This document shows, piece after piece, positions 36,580 through 43,856 of a stretch of 64,000 nucleotides of DNA (positions are counted from its first letter, which is position 1; every line of letters begins with the position of its first letter). Source of the DNA: Mycobacterium sp. 852013-51886_SCH5428379 (GTDB taxonomy: Bacteria > Actinomycetota > Actinomycetes > Mycobacteriales > Mycobacteriaceae); contig NZ_LZSU01000003.1 of NCBI RefSeq assembly GCF_001665575.1, forward strand, positions 1 through 64,000, read 5' to 3'. The position numbers were made by a program, and so were the translations under genes. The notes under the pieces were generated by a model. It ran no database searches and was not told where the DNA came from. It saw only the letters and a program-made list of their open reading frames with translations.

Positions 36580-36604
36580 TACCCGGGCGCACCGGGGCCC
36601 AACC
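36580..36604 (-). promoter_or_regulatory. SigF-like promoter of the SQR-like gene
   Basis: On the minus strand GGTTG (36604-36600) and GGGTA (36584-36580) are 15 bases apart; one mismatch to the SigF consensus. The -10 ends 10 bases before ATG 36569, implying a very short leader. Confidence 0.42.
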
Positions 36605-36633
36605 CTGCGATCCGGTGACAGCACCCGGCGCTG

Positions 36634-36639
36634 TACGTT
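36634..36639 (+). promoter_or_regulatory. Leaderless-type -10 element of the tenA-like gene
   Basis: TACGTT (TAnnnT) followed by six bases and GTG 36646. There is no Shine-Dalgarno before that GTG, consistent with leaderless translation. Confidence 0.4.
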
Positions 36640-36645
36640 GCGACG

Positions 36646-37332
36646 GTGAGTTCGCAGGATGAAGCATCGCAGCGCTGGTCGGAACGGCTCTGGCGGGACA
36701 TCGAGCCGATCTACTCCGCGATCCTGGCCCATCCGTTCATCTCGGGTCTGGTCGACGGCACCCTCGACGAGGGGGTGTTCGGCCACTACGTCGCCCAGGA
36801 CGTCCACTATCTGCGTGACTACGCCCGCGCACTCGCCGTCGTCGGGGCCAAGGCGCCCACCCTGGCCGACACCGCGATGTTCTCCCGGCATGCCGCCGAG
36901 GTGATGGACGTCGAACTCGAGCTGCACCGGACCCTGCTGCCGGAGTTGGGCCTGGACCCCGCGGCGATCGCCGCCGTACCCGTGGCTCCGACCACCCGCG
37001 CCTACACCAGTTATCTGCTCGCCACCGTCTACGGCGGCAGCTTCGTCGACGGTCTCGCCGCCATCCTGCCGTGCTACTGGATCTATGCGCGGGTCGGTGC
37101 GGATCTGGTGGCGCGCGGGTCGGCGGACCCGCGCTATCAGCGTTGGATCGACAGTTACGGCGGGGAGGAGTTCGCGGCCACCGTCGCCGAGGTGCTCGCG
37201 CTGACCGACCGGGTCGGCGAGACCCTCACCCCGGCCGACGAGGCCGCGGCCCGCGCCCACTTCGTCACCACATCGCGCTACGAATGGATGTTCTGGGATG
37301 CGGCGCAGCGTCGGGAGACCTGGCCGGTCTGA
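36646..37332 (+). CDS. tenA: TenA-family thiaminase II / aminopyrimidine aminohydrolase
   Basis: A 228-aa all-helical TenA protein with the catalytic C143 (LPCYWIYA), a conserved Asp near 52 (QDVHYL) and E213 (RYEWMFWDAA). It hydrolyses base-degraded thiamin (formylaminopyrimidine or aminopyrimidine) to salvage HMP. No thi genes or TPP riboswitch adjoin it. It is followed 43 bases later by a methyltransferase gene on the same strand. Confidence 0.87.
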   Translation: MSSQDEASQRWSERLWRDIEPIYSAILAHPFISGLVDGTLDEGVFGHYVAQDVHYLRDYARALAVVGAKAPTLADTAMFSRHAAEVMDVELELHRTLLPELGLDPAAIAAVPVAPTTRAYTSYLLATVYGGSFVDGLAAILPCYWIYARVGADLVARGSADPRYQRWIDSYGGEEFAATVAEVLALTDRVGETLTPADEAAARAHFVTTSRYEWMFWDAAQRRETWPV

Positions 37333-37375
37333 CCCCGCCCCGACGGCCGGCGCGCGCCATGACGAGGATGGTGAT

Positions 37376-38005
37376 GTGTCCGCTGAGATCCAGGCCAACG
37401 CCTCCGCCTTCGACAAGCCCGTCCACCGCTGGGAGGACATCCCCGGCTGGTTCGGCTGGCGCGCCGCCCAGGAGGAGGCCGTCGCCCACTTCACCGACGG
37501 TGCCCGGTTCGTCGAGGTCGGCAGCTATCTCGGTCGCAGCCTGTGCTCGCTGGCCGAGGTGGTGCGCGGATCCGGACGGTCGATCGCGGTCGTCGGCGTC
37601 GATACCTGCCAGGGCAGCGGCCCGGAGGGCAACCAGCAGGTCAACGCCCACGGCCCGGCCGTCGAATACGGCGGCGGCACGTTCGCGGGGCTGTTGCACC
37701 GCAATGTGCTCGCGTGCGGCTTCGCCGATCTGGTGCAGCTGCTGATCAGCGATTCTCTCGCCGCGGCAACGCTTTTCGCTGATGGTTCACTGGATTGGGT
37801 GCACATCGACGCCCGCCACGACTACGACAGCGTCCGCGCCGACATCGCAGCATGGGCGCCGAAGGTGCGGCCGGGCGGCTGGCTGTCGGGCGATGACTAC
37901 CACCCCGAGTGGTGGCCGGGTGTGGTGGCGGCGGTCGCGGACGGTCTCCCTGACGCGGGGGAGTGGATTCCGGGCCAGTGGCGGTGGGTCAAACCCGGCG
38001 GCTGA
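37376..38005 (+). CDS. Class I SAM-dependent methyltransferase-like protein (Methyltransf_24 type)
   Basis: A 209-aa Rossmann-fold protein: SAM motif RFVEVGSYLGRSLCSLAEVV, acidic residue in IAVVGVDTCQGSG, and motif DWVHIDARHDYDSVRADI with KVRPGGWLSGDDY. This is the Methyltransf_24/cephalosporin-hydroxylase-like pattern used on sugars and small molecules. Substrate unknown. GTG 37376 is supported by GAGGATG about 8 bases upstream. Confidence 0.78.
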   Translation: MSAEIQANASAFDKPVHRWEDIPGWFGWRAAQEEAVAHFTDGARFVEVGSYLGRSLCSLAEVVRGSGRSIAVVGVDTCQGSGPEGNQQVNAHGPAVEYGGGTFAGLLHRNVLACGFADLVQLLISDSLAAATLFADGSLDWVHIDARHDYDSVRADIAAWAPKVRPGGWLSGDDYHPEWWPGVVAAVADGLPDAGEWIPGQWRWVKPGG

Positions 38006-38009
38006 GCGG

Positions 38010-38702
38010 TCAGATCTTCGGACCGGTGTCTACCACCTTGCGGGCCACGTCGATGACCTTGGTGTTGGACTCCTGGGACAGCCGCGTCATGAGGTCGAAG
38101 GCGCGGATCGCATCGATGCTGAAGCGCTCCATCAACATGCCTTTGGCCTGCCCGATGAGGTCGCGCGAGGCGAGTGCACTACGGAATTGATCGTCGCGCA
38201 GGGACACTGCCCACAGCACGGCGCTGTGCGTCGCGAAGATCGAGCCGAGCTCGACGGCGTCCTGGTCGAACGTGCCCGGCGTCGTCGAATACAGGTTGAG
38301 CGCGCCCATTGAGGTCCGGTGGGTGAACATCCGGAACGACAGGGACGACCGTATCGGCGTCTCGGCCAGCGCGGCCTGCCGGAACTGCGGCCATCGGTGG
38401 TCGTCGGCGAAGTCGTCGACCAGCACTGTGTCGAGTTCCCACGCCGCCGACAGGCAGGGGCCCTCGCCGTGCCGTTCCTGGATGCCGTCGATCCTGCGCG
38501 CGACTTCGTCGGTCGCTCCGATGGTGCGCACGGCTCGGCTGCTTTCGACCATCGTCATCCCGCCCGAATCCGCGCCGGGGACGTAGTCGACGGCCGCTCG
38601 GGTCATCTCGACCATCAGGGTCTCGATGTCGTCGACGTGTTCCCGGCTCAGCTCACGCACCATCTCGGCGAGCCGTAGATGCACCTGGTTCTGCTGCGAC
38701 AT
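38010..38702 (-). CDS. GAF-ANTAR domain transcription antitermination regulator
   Basis: A 230-aa protein with an N-terminal GAF domain (DSGGMTMVESSRAVRTIGAT; GEGPCLSAAW; SLSFRMFTH) and a C-terminal ANTAR domain near residues 165-225 (ASRDLIGQAKGMLMERFSID and FDLMTRLSQESNTKV). ANTAR proteins bind paired RNA hexaloops to prevent termination; no such RNA pair was recognised here. Shine-Dalgarno GAGGACGAGG precedes the ATG, and a (TCGCG)4 tract lies directly upstream of it. Confidence 0.88.
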   Translation of the reverse strand: MSQQNQVHLRLAEMVRELSREHVDDIETLMVEMTRAAVDYVPGADSGGMTMVESSRAVRTIGATDEVARRIDGIQERHGEGPCLSAAWELDTVLVDDFADDHRWPQFRQAALAETPIRSSLSFRMFTHRTSMGALNLYSTTPGTFDQDAVELGSIFATHSAVLWAVSLRDDQFRSALASRDLIGQAKGMLMERFSIDAIRAFDLMTRLSQESNTKVIDVARKVVDTGPKI

Positions 38703-38715
38703 CCGAACCTCGTCC

Positions 38716-38737
38716 TCGCGTCGCGTCGCGTCGCGTC
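38716..38737. repeat. Short tandem repeat (TCGCG)x4 in the leader of the ANTAR gene
   Basis: Four perfect copies of TCGCG plus TC, 14 bases upstream of the ATG and abutting the Shine-Dalgarno of the GAF-ANTAR gene. Copy-number change by slippage would alter the 5' leader or promoter spacing. The repeat is seen; any phase-variation role is inference. Confidence 0.6.
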
Positions 38738-38825
38738 TAGCTAATCACGCTGGGTGTCCCAGCCAAAGAATGCGAGGGTCGGGTCGTCCGACCGGAACGG
38801 CTCATCCGTTCCCCGGAATACCAGA

Positions 38826-38853
38826 AACGCCCGGCGCGTGGGCACCGGGCGTT
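38826..38853 (-). terminator. Intrinsic-type terminator of the STAS/27-aa ORF unit
   Basis: A perfect 9-bp stem (AACGCCCGG and its complement) with a 10-base loop, lying 14 bases past the stop of the 27-aa ORF. Read on the minus strand it is followed by a T-containing stretch (TCTGGTATT), weak but consistent with a mycobacterial terminator. Confidence 0.55.
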
Positions 38854-38866
38854 GTGTTCTGGAGAA

Positions 38867-38950
38867 TCAGCTCGAGATGGCCGTCATTGCCGGCAGGGAA
38901 TGATGCCGACGCTTGAGTAGATAGCTGAGCCAGCGGACGTCGATGAGCAT
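38867..38950 (-). CDS. 27-aa basic peptide downstream of the STAS gene
   Basis: Reads MLIDVRWLSYLLKRRHHSLP then AMTAISS. The N-terminal half can form a short amphipathic or membrane-associating helix followed by a KRRHH basic patch. It has a clear ribosome-binding site (AAAGGA, 5 bases before ATG 38950), starts 18 bases after the STAS stop and is followed by a strong hairpin, so it looks like a real last cistron. I do not recognise it. Confidence 0.45.
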   Translation of the reverse strand: MLIDVRWLSYLLKRRHHSLPAMTAISS

Positions 38951-38968
38951 GGTGGTCCTTTCTGCGCC

Positions 38969-39436
38969 TCAGGCGGTCTTGGTCAGGAGGGGGAGCAGCC
39001 GGCGGCGTGCCAGGATGCCTTCGCTGAAGTGGTGCAGGGCCTCGGGCACCGAGTTCGTCACCGGCATCGCGTCGAGCCCGGCCGACGAGCGCATCGCCTG
39101 CAGAACCGGCTGGCTGCCGACCACCGACCACTCGACCTCGGCCGCCGCGCACTGCTCGTCGAGGTCGTAGAACATCGAGAGAGCCTCGGCGGCAAAGGAA
39201 TTCACACCGCTGAGATCGAGGACGAACGGCTTCTCGGCCAGTACGAATCGCTTGGCGTATTCGGCGACACAGTCGACATTGGTGGAGTCGATGTCACCGC
39301 TGACCGTGACGACCGTGGCCAGCTGACGGCAGCGTGCCCGCATGCGGACGCCGTGGCAGTCGAAGGCCGGATTGCCGTAGTGGAAAGCAGCATCAGAAGC
39401 CTGTGAAGTCCTGGTGCGGGTGCTCGTGCGTGTCAT
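38969..39436 (-). CDS. STAS-domain protein lacking the canonical phospho-serine
   Basis: A 155-aa STAS-fold protein (LATVVTVSGDIDSTNVDCVA; PFVLDLSGVNSF). Where anti-sigma antagonists have DS(S/T)G it has AAEAL, so the usual phosphorylation site is absent. Cysteines near residues 31, 39, 56 and 94 might allow redox control, as reported for some mycobacterial anti-anti-sigma factors. ATG 39436 is chosen because GGGAGG lies 6 bases upstream; ATG 39499 is in frame but lacks a site. Confidence 0.72.
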   Translation of the reverse strand: MTRTSTRTRTSQASDAAFHYGNPAFDCHGVRMRARCRQLATVVTVSGDIDSTNVDCVAEYAKRFVLAEKPFVLDLSGVNSFAAEALSMFYDLDEQCAAAEVEWSVVGSQPVLQAMRSSAGLDAMPVTNSVPEALHHFSEGILARRRLLPLLTKTA

Positions 39437-39623
39437 GAGCGGCCTCCCTTCGGCGAATTCCCTTTTGCGATTCGGCGACTTCGTCACTGAATCTGACACC
39501 GAATTTAGGGCGGGAGATTAAGGCGGCTGGGTGGCTACCGCTAATGCTTTGATAAGAAAAGACATTCCCGGGACTCGTGATGCAATTGTTACCGCCCGGT
39601 AGCGCTGTTGTGGCCGGTCTCCG

Positions 39624-40871
39624 TCAGGGGTTGCGCGACTGCGCCCCTGAGTAGTTCTCCCAGGGGCTGTAATCGGCCAGCAGCGGCTCCTGGGAGGGCC
39701 GCTCGGCTTCGGGGACGTGCTGGAGATTGATCCGGATCCGGTACCAGATCGAGCTCGGACCCCGCATCCCGTCGACGAGGACGTCGACCGGTTCGAGCTT
39801 CGCCGCGGCCTGCGGATGGCGGCTGCGCCAGACGTCGAGTGCGGCCAGGGCCTCGTCCTTGGTCTTGGTGCGGGCGATCTCGATCAGCGGCATCACCGAC
39901 CGGCGACGGCCGGTACCCGTGCCGTCCGCTTTGCGCGCCCCGCGCGGCGCCTTCTCCGCCGGGCCCTGCCGGTCGGCGAGGTCCAGCAGGGCGTCGAGGC
40001 TGCCGACGTGGTCGTCCATCGGCTCCCACGGATCGCCCAGTTCGGCGAAGCGGGTGGGCACGGTGTCGATCGTGAAGGCCTCCGGCCGGCAGCCTGGCAC
40101 CTCGTCCCAGAACAGCGGTGTCGAGACCCGCGCGTCGGGCATCGCGCGCACCGAGTAGGCCGAGGCGACCGTACGGTCGAAGGCGTTCTGGTTGAAGTCC
40201 ACGAACACCCCCTCGCGCTCCTCTTTCCACCAGCGGCTGGTGGCCAGGTCCGGTGCGCGGCGCTCGACCTCGCGGGCCACCGCCTGGGCCGCGAGACGGA
40301 CGAACTTGAAGGGCCAGCGCGGCGCGATGCGGGTGTAGATGTGGAACCCCCGCGAACCCGACGTCTTCGGCCAGGCCGTCAGGCCATGGTCTTCGAGCAC
40401 CGCGCGCGCCACCAGCGCCACGTCCAGGATCTGCTCCCAGGTGACGCCCGGCATCGGGTCGAGGTCGACACGCAGCTCGTCCGGATGGGCCAGGTCGCCG
40501 GAGCGCACCGGATGCGGGTTGAGGTCGACGCAGCCGATGTTGACCGCCCACGCCAGTCCGGCGGCGTCCCTGATGACGGCTTCCTTGGCCGAGGTGCCCG
40601 ACGCGTATTTGAGTTCCGCGACGTCGACGTAGTCGGGCCGCTTCTGCGGGGCGCGCTTCTGGAACACCGCTTCCTCGGAGATGCCCTTGACGAAGCGCTT
40701 GAGGATCATCGGACGGTCGGCCACTCCGCGCAGCGCACCGTCGGCCACCGAGAGGTAGTACTCGATGAGATCGAGTTTCGTGACGCGGGTTTCACCGTCG
40801 ATCACGACCTTGTCCGGATGCGTGACGGTCAGCTCGTGGCCGCCGATGTCCAGCGCTCTGGGTCCGGCCAT
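39624..40871 (-). CDS. polD2: LigD-polymerase-domain-like DNA primase/polymerase (Prim-PolD2; Rv0269c-like)
   Basis: A 415-aa archaeo-eukaryotic primase-type polymerase. Metal-binding pair D136 and D138 in ELRVDLDPMPG, with WPKTSGSRGFHIYTRI and FVDFNQNAFDRTVASAYSVR matching stand-alone LigD-Pol proteins of mycobacteria (PolD2 of M. smegmatis, Rv0269c of M. tuberculosis). It adds ribo- or deoxynucleotides in gap repair. ATG 40871 follows a TACCAT hexamer by 7 bases, a leaderless layout, and the gene is divergent from fadD2. Confidence 0.82.
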   Translation of the reverse strand: MAGPRALDIGGHELTVTHPDKVVIDGETRVTKLDLIEYYLSVADGALRGVADRPMILKRFVKGISEEAVFQKRAPQKRPDYVDVAELKYASGTSAKEAVIRDAAGLAWAVNIGCVDLNPHPVRSGDLAHPDELRVDLDPMPGVTWEQILDVALVARAVLEDHGLTAWPKTSGSRGFHIYTRIAPRWPFKFVRLAAQAVAREVERRAPDLATSRWWKEEREGVFVDFNQNAFDRTVASAYSVRAMPDARVSTPLFWDEVPGCRPEAFTIDTVPTRFAELGDPWEPMDDHVGSLDALLDLADRQGPAEKAPRGARKADGTGTGRRRSVMPLIEIARTKTKDEALAALDVWRSRHPQAAAKLEPVDVLVDGMRGPSSIWYRIRINLQHVPEAERPSQEPLLADYSPWENYSGAQSRNP

Positions 40872-40878
40872 GTCAGCA

Positions 40879-40884
40879 ATGGTA
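40879..40884 (-). promoter_or_regulatory. Leaderless-type -10 element of polD2
   Basis: TACCAT on the minus strand, followed by 7 bases and the polD2 ATG at 40871. Its partner for fadD2 lies 41 bases away on the other strand, giving a compact divergent promoter with no room for 5' leaders. Confidence 0.4.
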
Positions 40885-40924
40885 GGGACTGGCGATACCC
40901 ACCCGGCCTGCGGCGCGAGTCACA

Positions 40925-40930
40925 TATTGT
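40925..40930 (+). promoter_or_regulatory. Leaderless-type -10 element of fadD2
   Basis: TATTGT (TAnnnT) followed by six bases (ggtgtc) and ATG 40937. There is no Shine-Dalgarno in front of fadD2. Confidence 0.42.
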
Positions 40931-40936
40931 GGTGTC

Positions 40937-42643
40937 ATGCCGAAACTCACCGATCTTTCGTTGCAGGCGGCCGAGAAGGCCAAGCAGTATCTCGACCGGG
41001 GTTCGGCCGAATTGCATTACGCCCGCAAGATGTTCGAAGCCGGCGCGCTCCAGATCGAACCGCCGCAGAACATGGCCGCCTTCGTCGCCGACATGCGCCG
41101 CTGGGGTGAGTTCGGCATGATCCCGGCGCTGAACGCGCGCCGCACACCCCACCGCGCCGCGGTCATCGACGACGACGGCGAGATGACCTACAAGGAACTC
41201 GACGACGCCGCCCACGCCGTCGCCAACGCGCTGCTGGAGAAGGGCGTCAAGGGTGGTGACGGCGTGGCGATCCTGGCCCGCAACCACCGGTGGTTCGTCG
41301 TCGCGGTGTACGGGGCCGCCCGCACCGGCGCCCGGATCATCCTGCTCAACAGCGAGTTCTCCGGGCCGCAGATCAAAGAGGTGTCCGAACGCGAGGGCGC
41401 CCGGCTGATCATCCACGACGACGAGTACAGCAAGGCGGTCTCGCAGGCTTCACCCGAGCTCGGGTTCCTGCGCGCGCTGCCCACGAACCCGGATAACGAC
41501 GAGCCCTCCGAAAGCGACGCCGAGCCCCTAGCCTCCATCGTCGAGCGTGCCAGCTTCAAACCCGCCCCAAAGGTGACCAAGCATTCGTCGGTCATCATCC
41601 TCACCAGCGGCACCACCGGTACGCCCAAGGGGGCCAACCGGAAACCACCGCTGTCGCTGGCGCCGATCGGCGGCGTGCTCTCCCACGTCCCGTTCAAGTC
41701 GGGCGAGGTCACGCTGCTGCCCGCGCCGATGTTCCACGCACTGGGCTACCTGCACGCGACCATCGGGATGATGCTGGGGTCGACGCTCGTGCTGCGCCGG
41801 CGCTTCAAACCGGCCACCGTCCTCGCCGACATCGAAAAGCACAGGGCCACAGCGATGATCGTGGTGCCGGTGATGCTGTCACGCATCCTCGACCACATCG
41901 AGAAGATGGACTCCAAACCCGATCTGTCCTCGCTGCGCATCGTGTTCGTCTCGGGCTCGCAGCTCGGTGCGGAACTCGCGCAGCGGGCGATGAAGGACAT
42001 CGGACCGGTGGTCTACAACCTCTACGGCTCCACCGAGATCGCCTTCGCCACCATCGCCCGGCCGGAGGATCTGGAGAAGAACCCGGCCACCGTCGGCCCC
42101 GTCGTCAAGGGGGTGCGGGTCAAGCTGTACGACGAGAACGGCAAAGAAGTGCCCAAGGGTGAGGTGGGCCGGATCTTCGTCGGCACCACGTTCCCGTTCG
42201 AGGGGTACACCGGCGGCGGGCACAAGCAGATCATCGACGGTCTGATGTCGTCGGGCGATGTCGGTTACTTCGACGAGCACGGGTTGCTGTACGTGTCGGG
42301 ACGCGACGACGAGATGATCGTCTCCGGCGGCGAGAATGTGTTCCCCGCCGAGGTCGAGGACCTGATCAGCGGACATCCCGAGGTGGTCGAGGCGACCGCG
42401 CTGGGCGTGGAGGACAAGGAATGGGGCCACCGGCTGCGCGCCTTCGTCGTCAAGGCCGAGGGCGCCAGCATCGGCGAGGACGACATCAAGGCCTACGTCA
42501 AGGAGCACCTGGCCCGGTACAAGGTGCCGCGCGAGGTCATCTTCATCGACGAACTGCCCCGCAACCCCACCGGCAAGATCCTCAAGCGCGAGCTCCGTGA
42601 GATCGACGTCGACGGGGCCGAGAAGGGCACCGAGAAGGAATAG
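40937..42643 (+). CDS. fadD2: Fatty-acid-CoA ligase FadD2
   Basis: A 568-aa ANL-superfamily acyl-CoA synthetase. P-loop TSGTTGTPKG at residues 223-232, YGSTE motif, and C-terminal SGGENVFPAEVE with the acyl-adenylate Lys in NPTGKILKREL. It activates fatty acids with ATP and CoA. The N-terminus MPKLTDLSLQAAEKAKQYLD and length match mycobacterial FadD2 (Rv0270), which in M. tuberculosis is also next to the polD2-type gene and fadE6. Confidence 0.88.
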   Translation: MPKLTDLSLQAAEKAKQYLDRGSAELHYARKMFEAGALQIEPPQNMAAFVADMRRWGEFGMIPALNARRTPHRAAVIDDDGEMTYKELDDAAHAVANALLEKGVKGGDGVAILARNHRWFVVAVYGAARTGARIILLNSEFSGPQIKEVSEREGARLIIHDDEYSKAVSQASPELGFLRALPTNPDNDEPSESDAEPLASIVERASFKPAPKVTKHSSVIILTSGTTGTPKGANRKPPLSLAPIGGVLSHVPFKSGEVTLLPAPMFHALGYLHATIGMMLGSTLVLRRRFKPATVLADIEKHRATAMIVVPVMLSRILDHIEKMDSKPDLSSLRIVFVSGSQLGAELAQRAMKDIGPVVYNLYGSTEIAFATIARPEDLEKNPATVGPVVKGVRVKLYDENGKEVPKGEVGRIFVGTTFPFEGYTGGGHKQIIDGLMSSGDVGYFDEHGLLYVSGRDDEMIVSGGENVFPAEVEDLISGHPEVVEATALGVEDKEWGHRLRAFVVKAEGASIGEDDIKAYVKEHLARYKVPREVIFIDELPRNPTGKILKRELREIDVDGAEKGTEKE

Positions 42644-42651
42644 GCGGCTCC

Positions 42652-42672
42652 GCCCTGCTGTCGTAGCAGGGC
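42652..42672 (+). promoter_or_regulatory. Perfect hairpin abutting the start codon of the SDR gene
   Basis: GCCCTGCT-gtcgt-AGCAGGGC, an 8-bp perfect stem with a 5-base loop, ends exactly at the base before ATG 42673. The only Shine-Dalgarno-like bases (AGCAGGG) lie inside the stem. It could terminate fadD2 (whose stop is 9 bases upstream) or hide the ribosome site of the SDR gene so that its translation depends on fadD2 readthrough. Confidence 0.5.
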
Positions 42673-43452
42673 ATGAACATCGATCTCACCGGAAAGACCG
42701 CGCTCGTCACCGGCTCGACGCAGGGCATCGGCTTGGCGATCGCCGAGGGCCTCGCCGCGGCGGGCGCCCGCGTCGTGGTGAACGGCCGTAACCGCGACCG
42801 CGTGGACGCCGCTGTTGCCGGCCTGGACGGCGACGTGATCGGCATCGCCGCGGATGTGGCCACCGACGACGGGGTGGCCGACCTGGTGCGCGAGCTGCCC
42901 GACGTCGACATCCTGGTCAACAACCTCGGCATCTTCGGCGCAGTACCGGCGCGCGAGATCACCGACGACCAATGGCGCACCTATTTCGAGGTCAACGTCC
43001 TGGCCGCGGTCCGCCTGATCCGCAGCTACCTGCCGGGGATGGCCGACCGGGGCTGGGGCCGCGTGATCCAGATCGCCAGCGACTCGGCGATCGCCATTCC
43101 GCAGGAGATGATCCACTACGGCGTCTCCAAGACGGCGTTGCTCGCCGTGTCCCGCGGCTTCGCCAAAGACGCCGCGGGCACCGGAGTCACGGTGAACTCG
43201 GTGATCGCCGGACCGACGCACACCGCGGGTGTCGAGGACTTCGTCTATCAGCTGGTGGACCGCTCGCTGCCGTGGGACGAGGCGCAACGCGAGTTCATGC
43301 GTGCTCATCGGCCGCAGTCGCTGCTGCAGCGGCTCATCGAGCCCGAGGAGATCGCCAACATGGTGACCTACCTGGCGTCGCCGCTGGCGTCGGCGACGAC
43401 CGGTGCCGCGGTGCGCGCCGACGGCGGCTACGTCGACTCGATCCTGCCCTAG
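42673..43452 (+). CDS. Short-chain dehydrogenase/reductase
   Basis: A 259-aa SDR with TGSTQGIGLAIAEGLA near residues 12-27, NNLG near 83, and catalytic YGVSK near 151 with Ser near 138. The substrate is unknown; proximity to fadD2 and fadE6 suggests hydroxyacyl or ketoacyl chemistry. It ends with a four-base convergent overlap with the small membrane protein gene. Confidence 0.83.
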   Translation: MNIDLTGKTALVTGSTQGIGLAIAEGLAAAGARVVVNGRNRDRVDAAVAGLDGDVIGIAADVATDDGVADLVRELPDVDILVNNLGIFGAVPAREITDDQWRTYFEVNVLAAVRLIRSYLPGMADRGWGRVIQIASDSAIAIPQEMIHYGVSKTALLAVSRGFAKDAAGTGVTVNSVIAGPTHTAGVEDFVYQLVDRSLPWDEAQREFMRAHRPQSLLQRLIEPEEIANMVTYLASPLASATTGAAVRADGGYVDSILP

Positions 43453-43757
43453 GCCGTCAGCGCCGCCCCGGGCACCGATAGTCCCAGCAGGAACAGCGCG
43501 AACAGGAACCATCCCGCGCCCTGCCAGATCACCCACGTTCCGCCGGCCCTCCACACCCGGTAGGTGCGGATGAAGGCGCCGAGGCCACCGGCGAACAGGA
43601 TCACGGGCACCAGGATGGCCGGGATCAGCGGGTGATCCCCGGGGATGACGAAGAAGCCCAACGCGACCCCCGCCAGGGCGACGAACGCGACGACGTAGCC
43701 CACCGCGGCCCGGAAGGCCTCCGGGTCATGCCACCGCTTCTCGACGTCGTTGGTCAT
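43449..43757 (-). CDS. Small membrane protein, function unknown
   Basis: A 102-aa protein with three predicted helices (VGYVVAFVALAGVALGFFVI; LIPAILVPVILFAGGLGAFI; WFLFALFLLGLSVPG) and a hydrophilic N-terminus (MTNDVEKRWHDPEAFRAAVG). No family recognised. ATG 43757 is preferred over TTG 43763, with GGGAAA about 10 bases upstream. Confidence 0.65.
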   Translation of the reverse strand: MTNDVEKRWHDPEAFRAAVGYVVAFVALAGVALGFFVIPGDHPLIPAILVPVILFAGGLGAFIRTYRVWRAGGTWVIWQGAGWFLFALFLLGLSVPGAALTA

Positions 43758-43804
43758 GGGCAACGGTTTCCCGGCCGACGGGCGCTTATGCGCCGAAAGT
43801 ACGG

Positions 43805-43839
43805 TTGTTGACGCGACACGCCGAGGATCGCGTCAACAA
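43805..43839 (-). terminator. Strong hairpin behind fadE6 (terminator or operator)
   Basis: A perfect 12-bp inverted repeat (TTGTTGACGCGA and its complement) with an 11-base loop, 18 bases past the fadE6 stop. On the minus strand it is followed by CCGTACTTTCGG with no long T run. A terminator is the simplest reading; because it also lies about 50 bases upstream of the small membrane protein gene, an operator for that gene is possible. Confidence 0.5.
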
Positions 43840-43856
43840 GCGGAGTGTCGGCGGGC

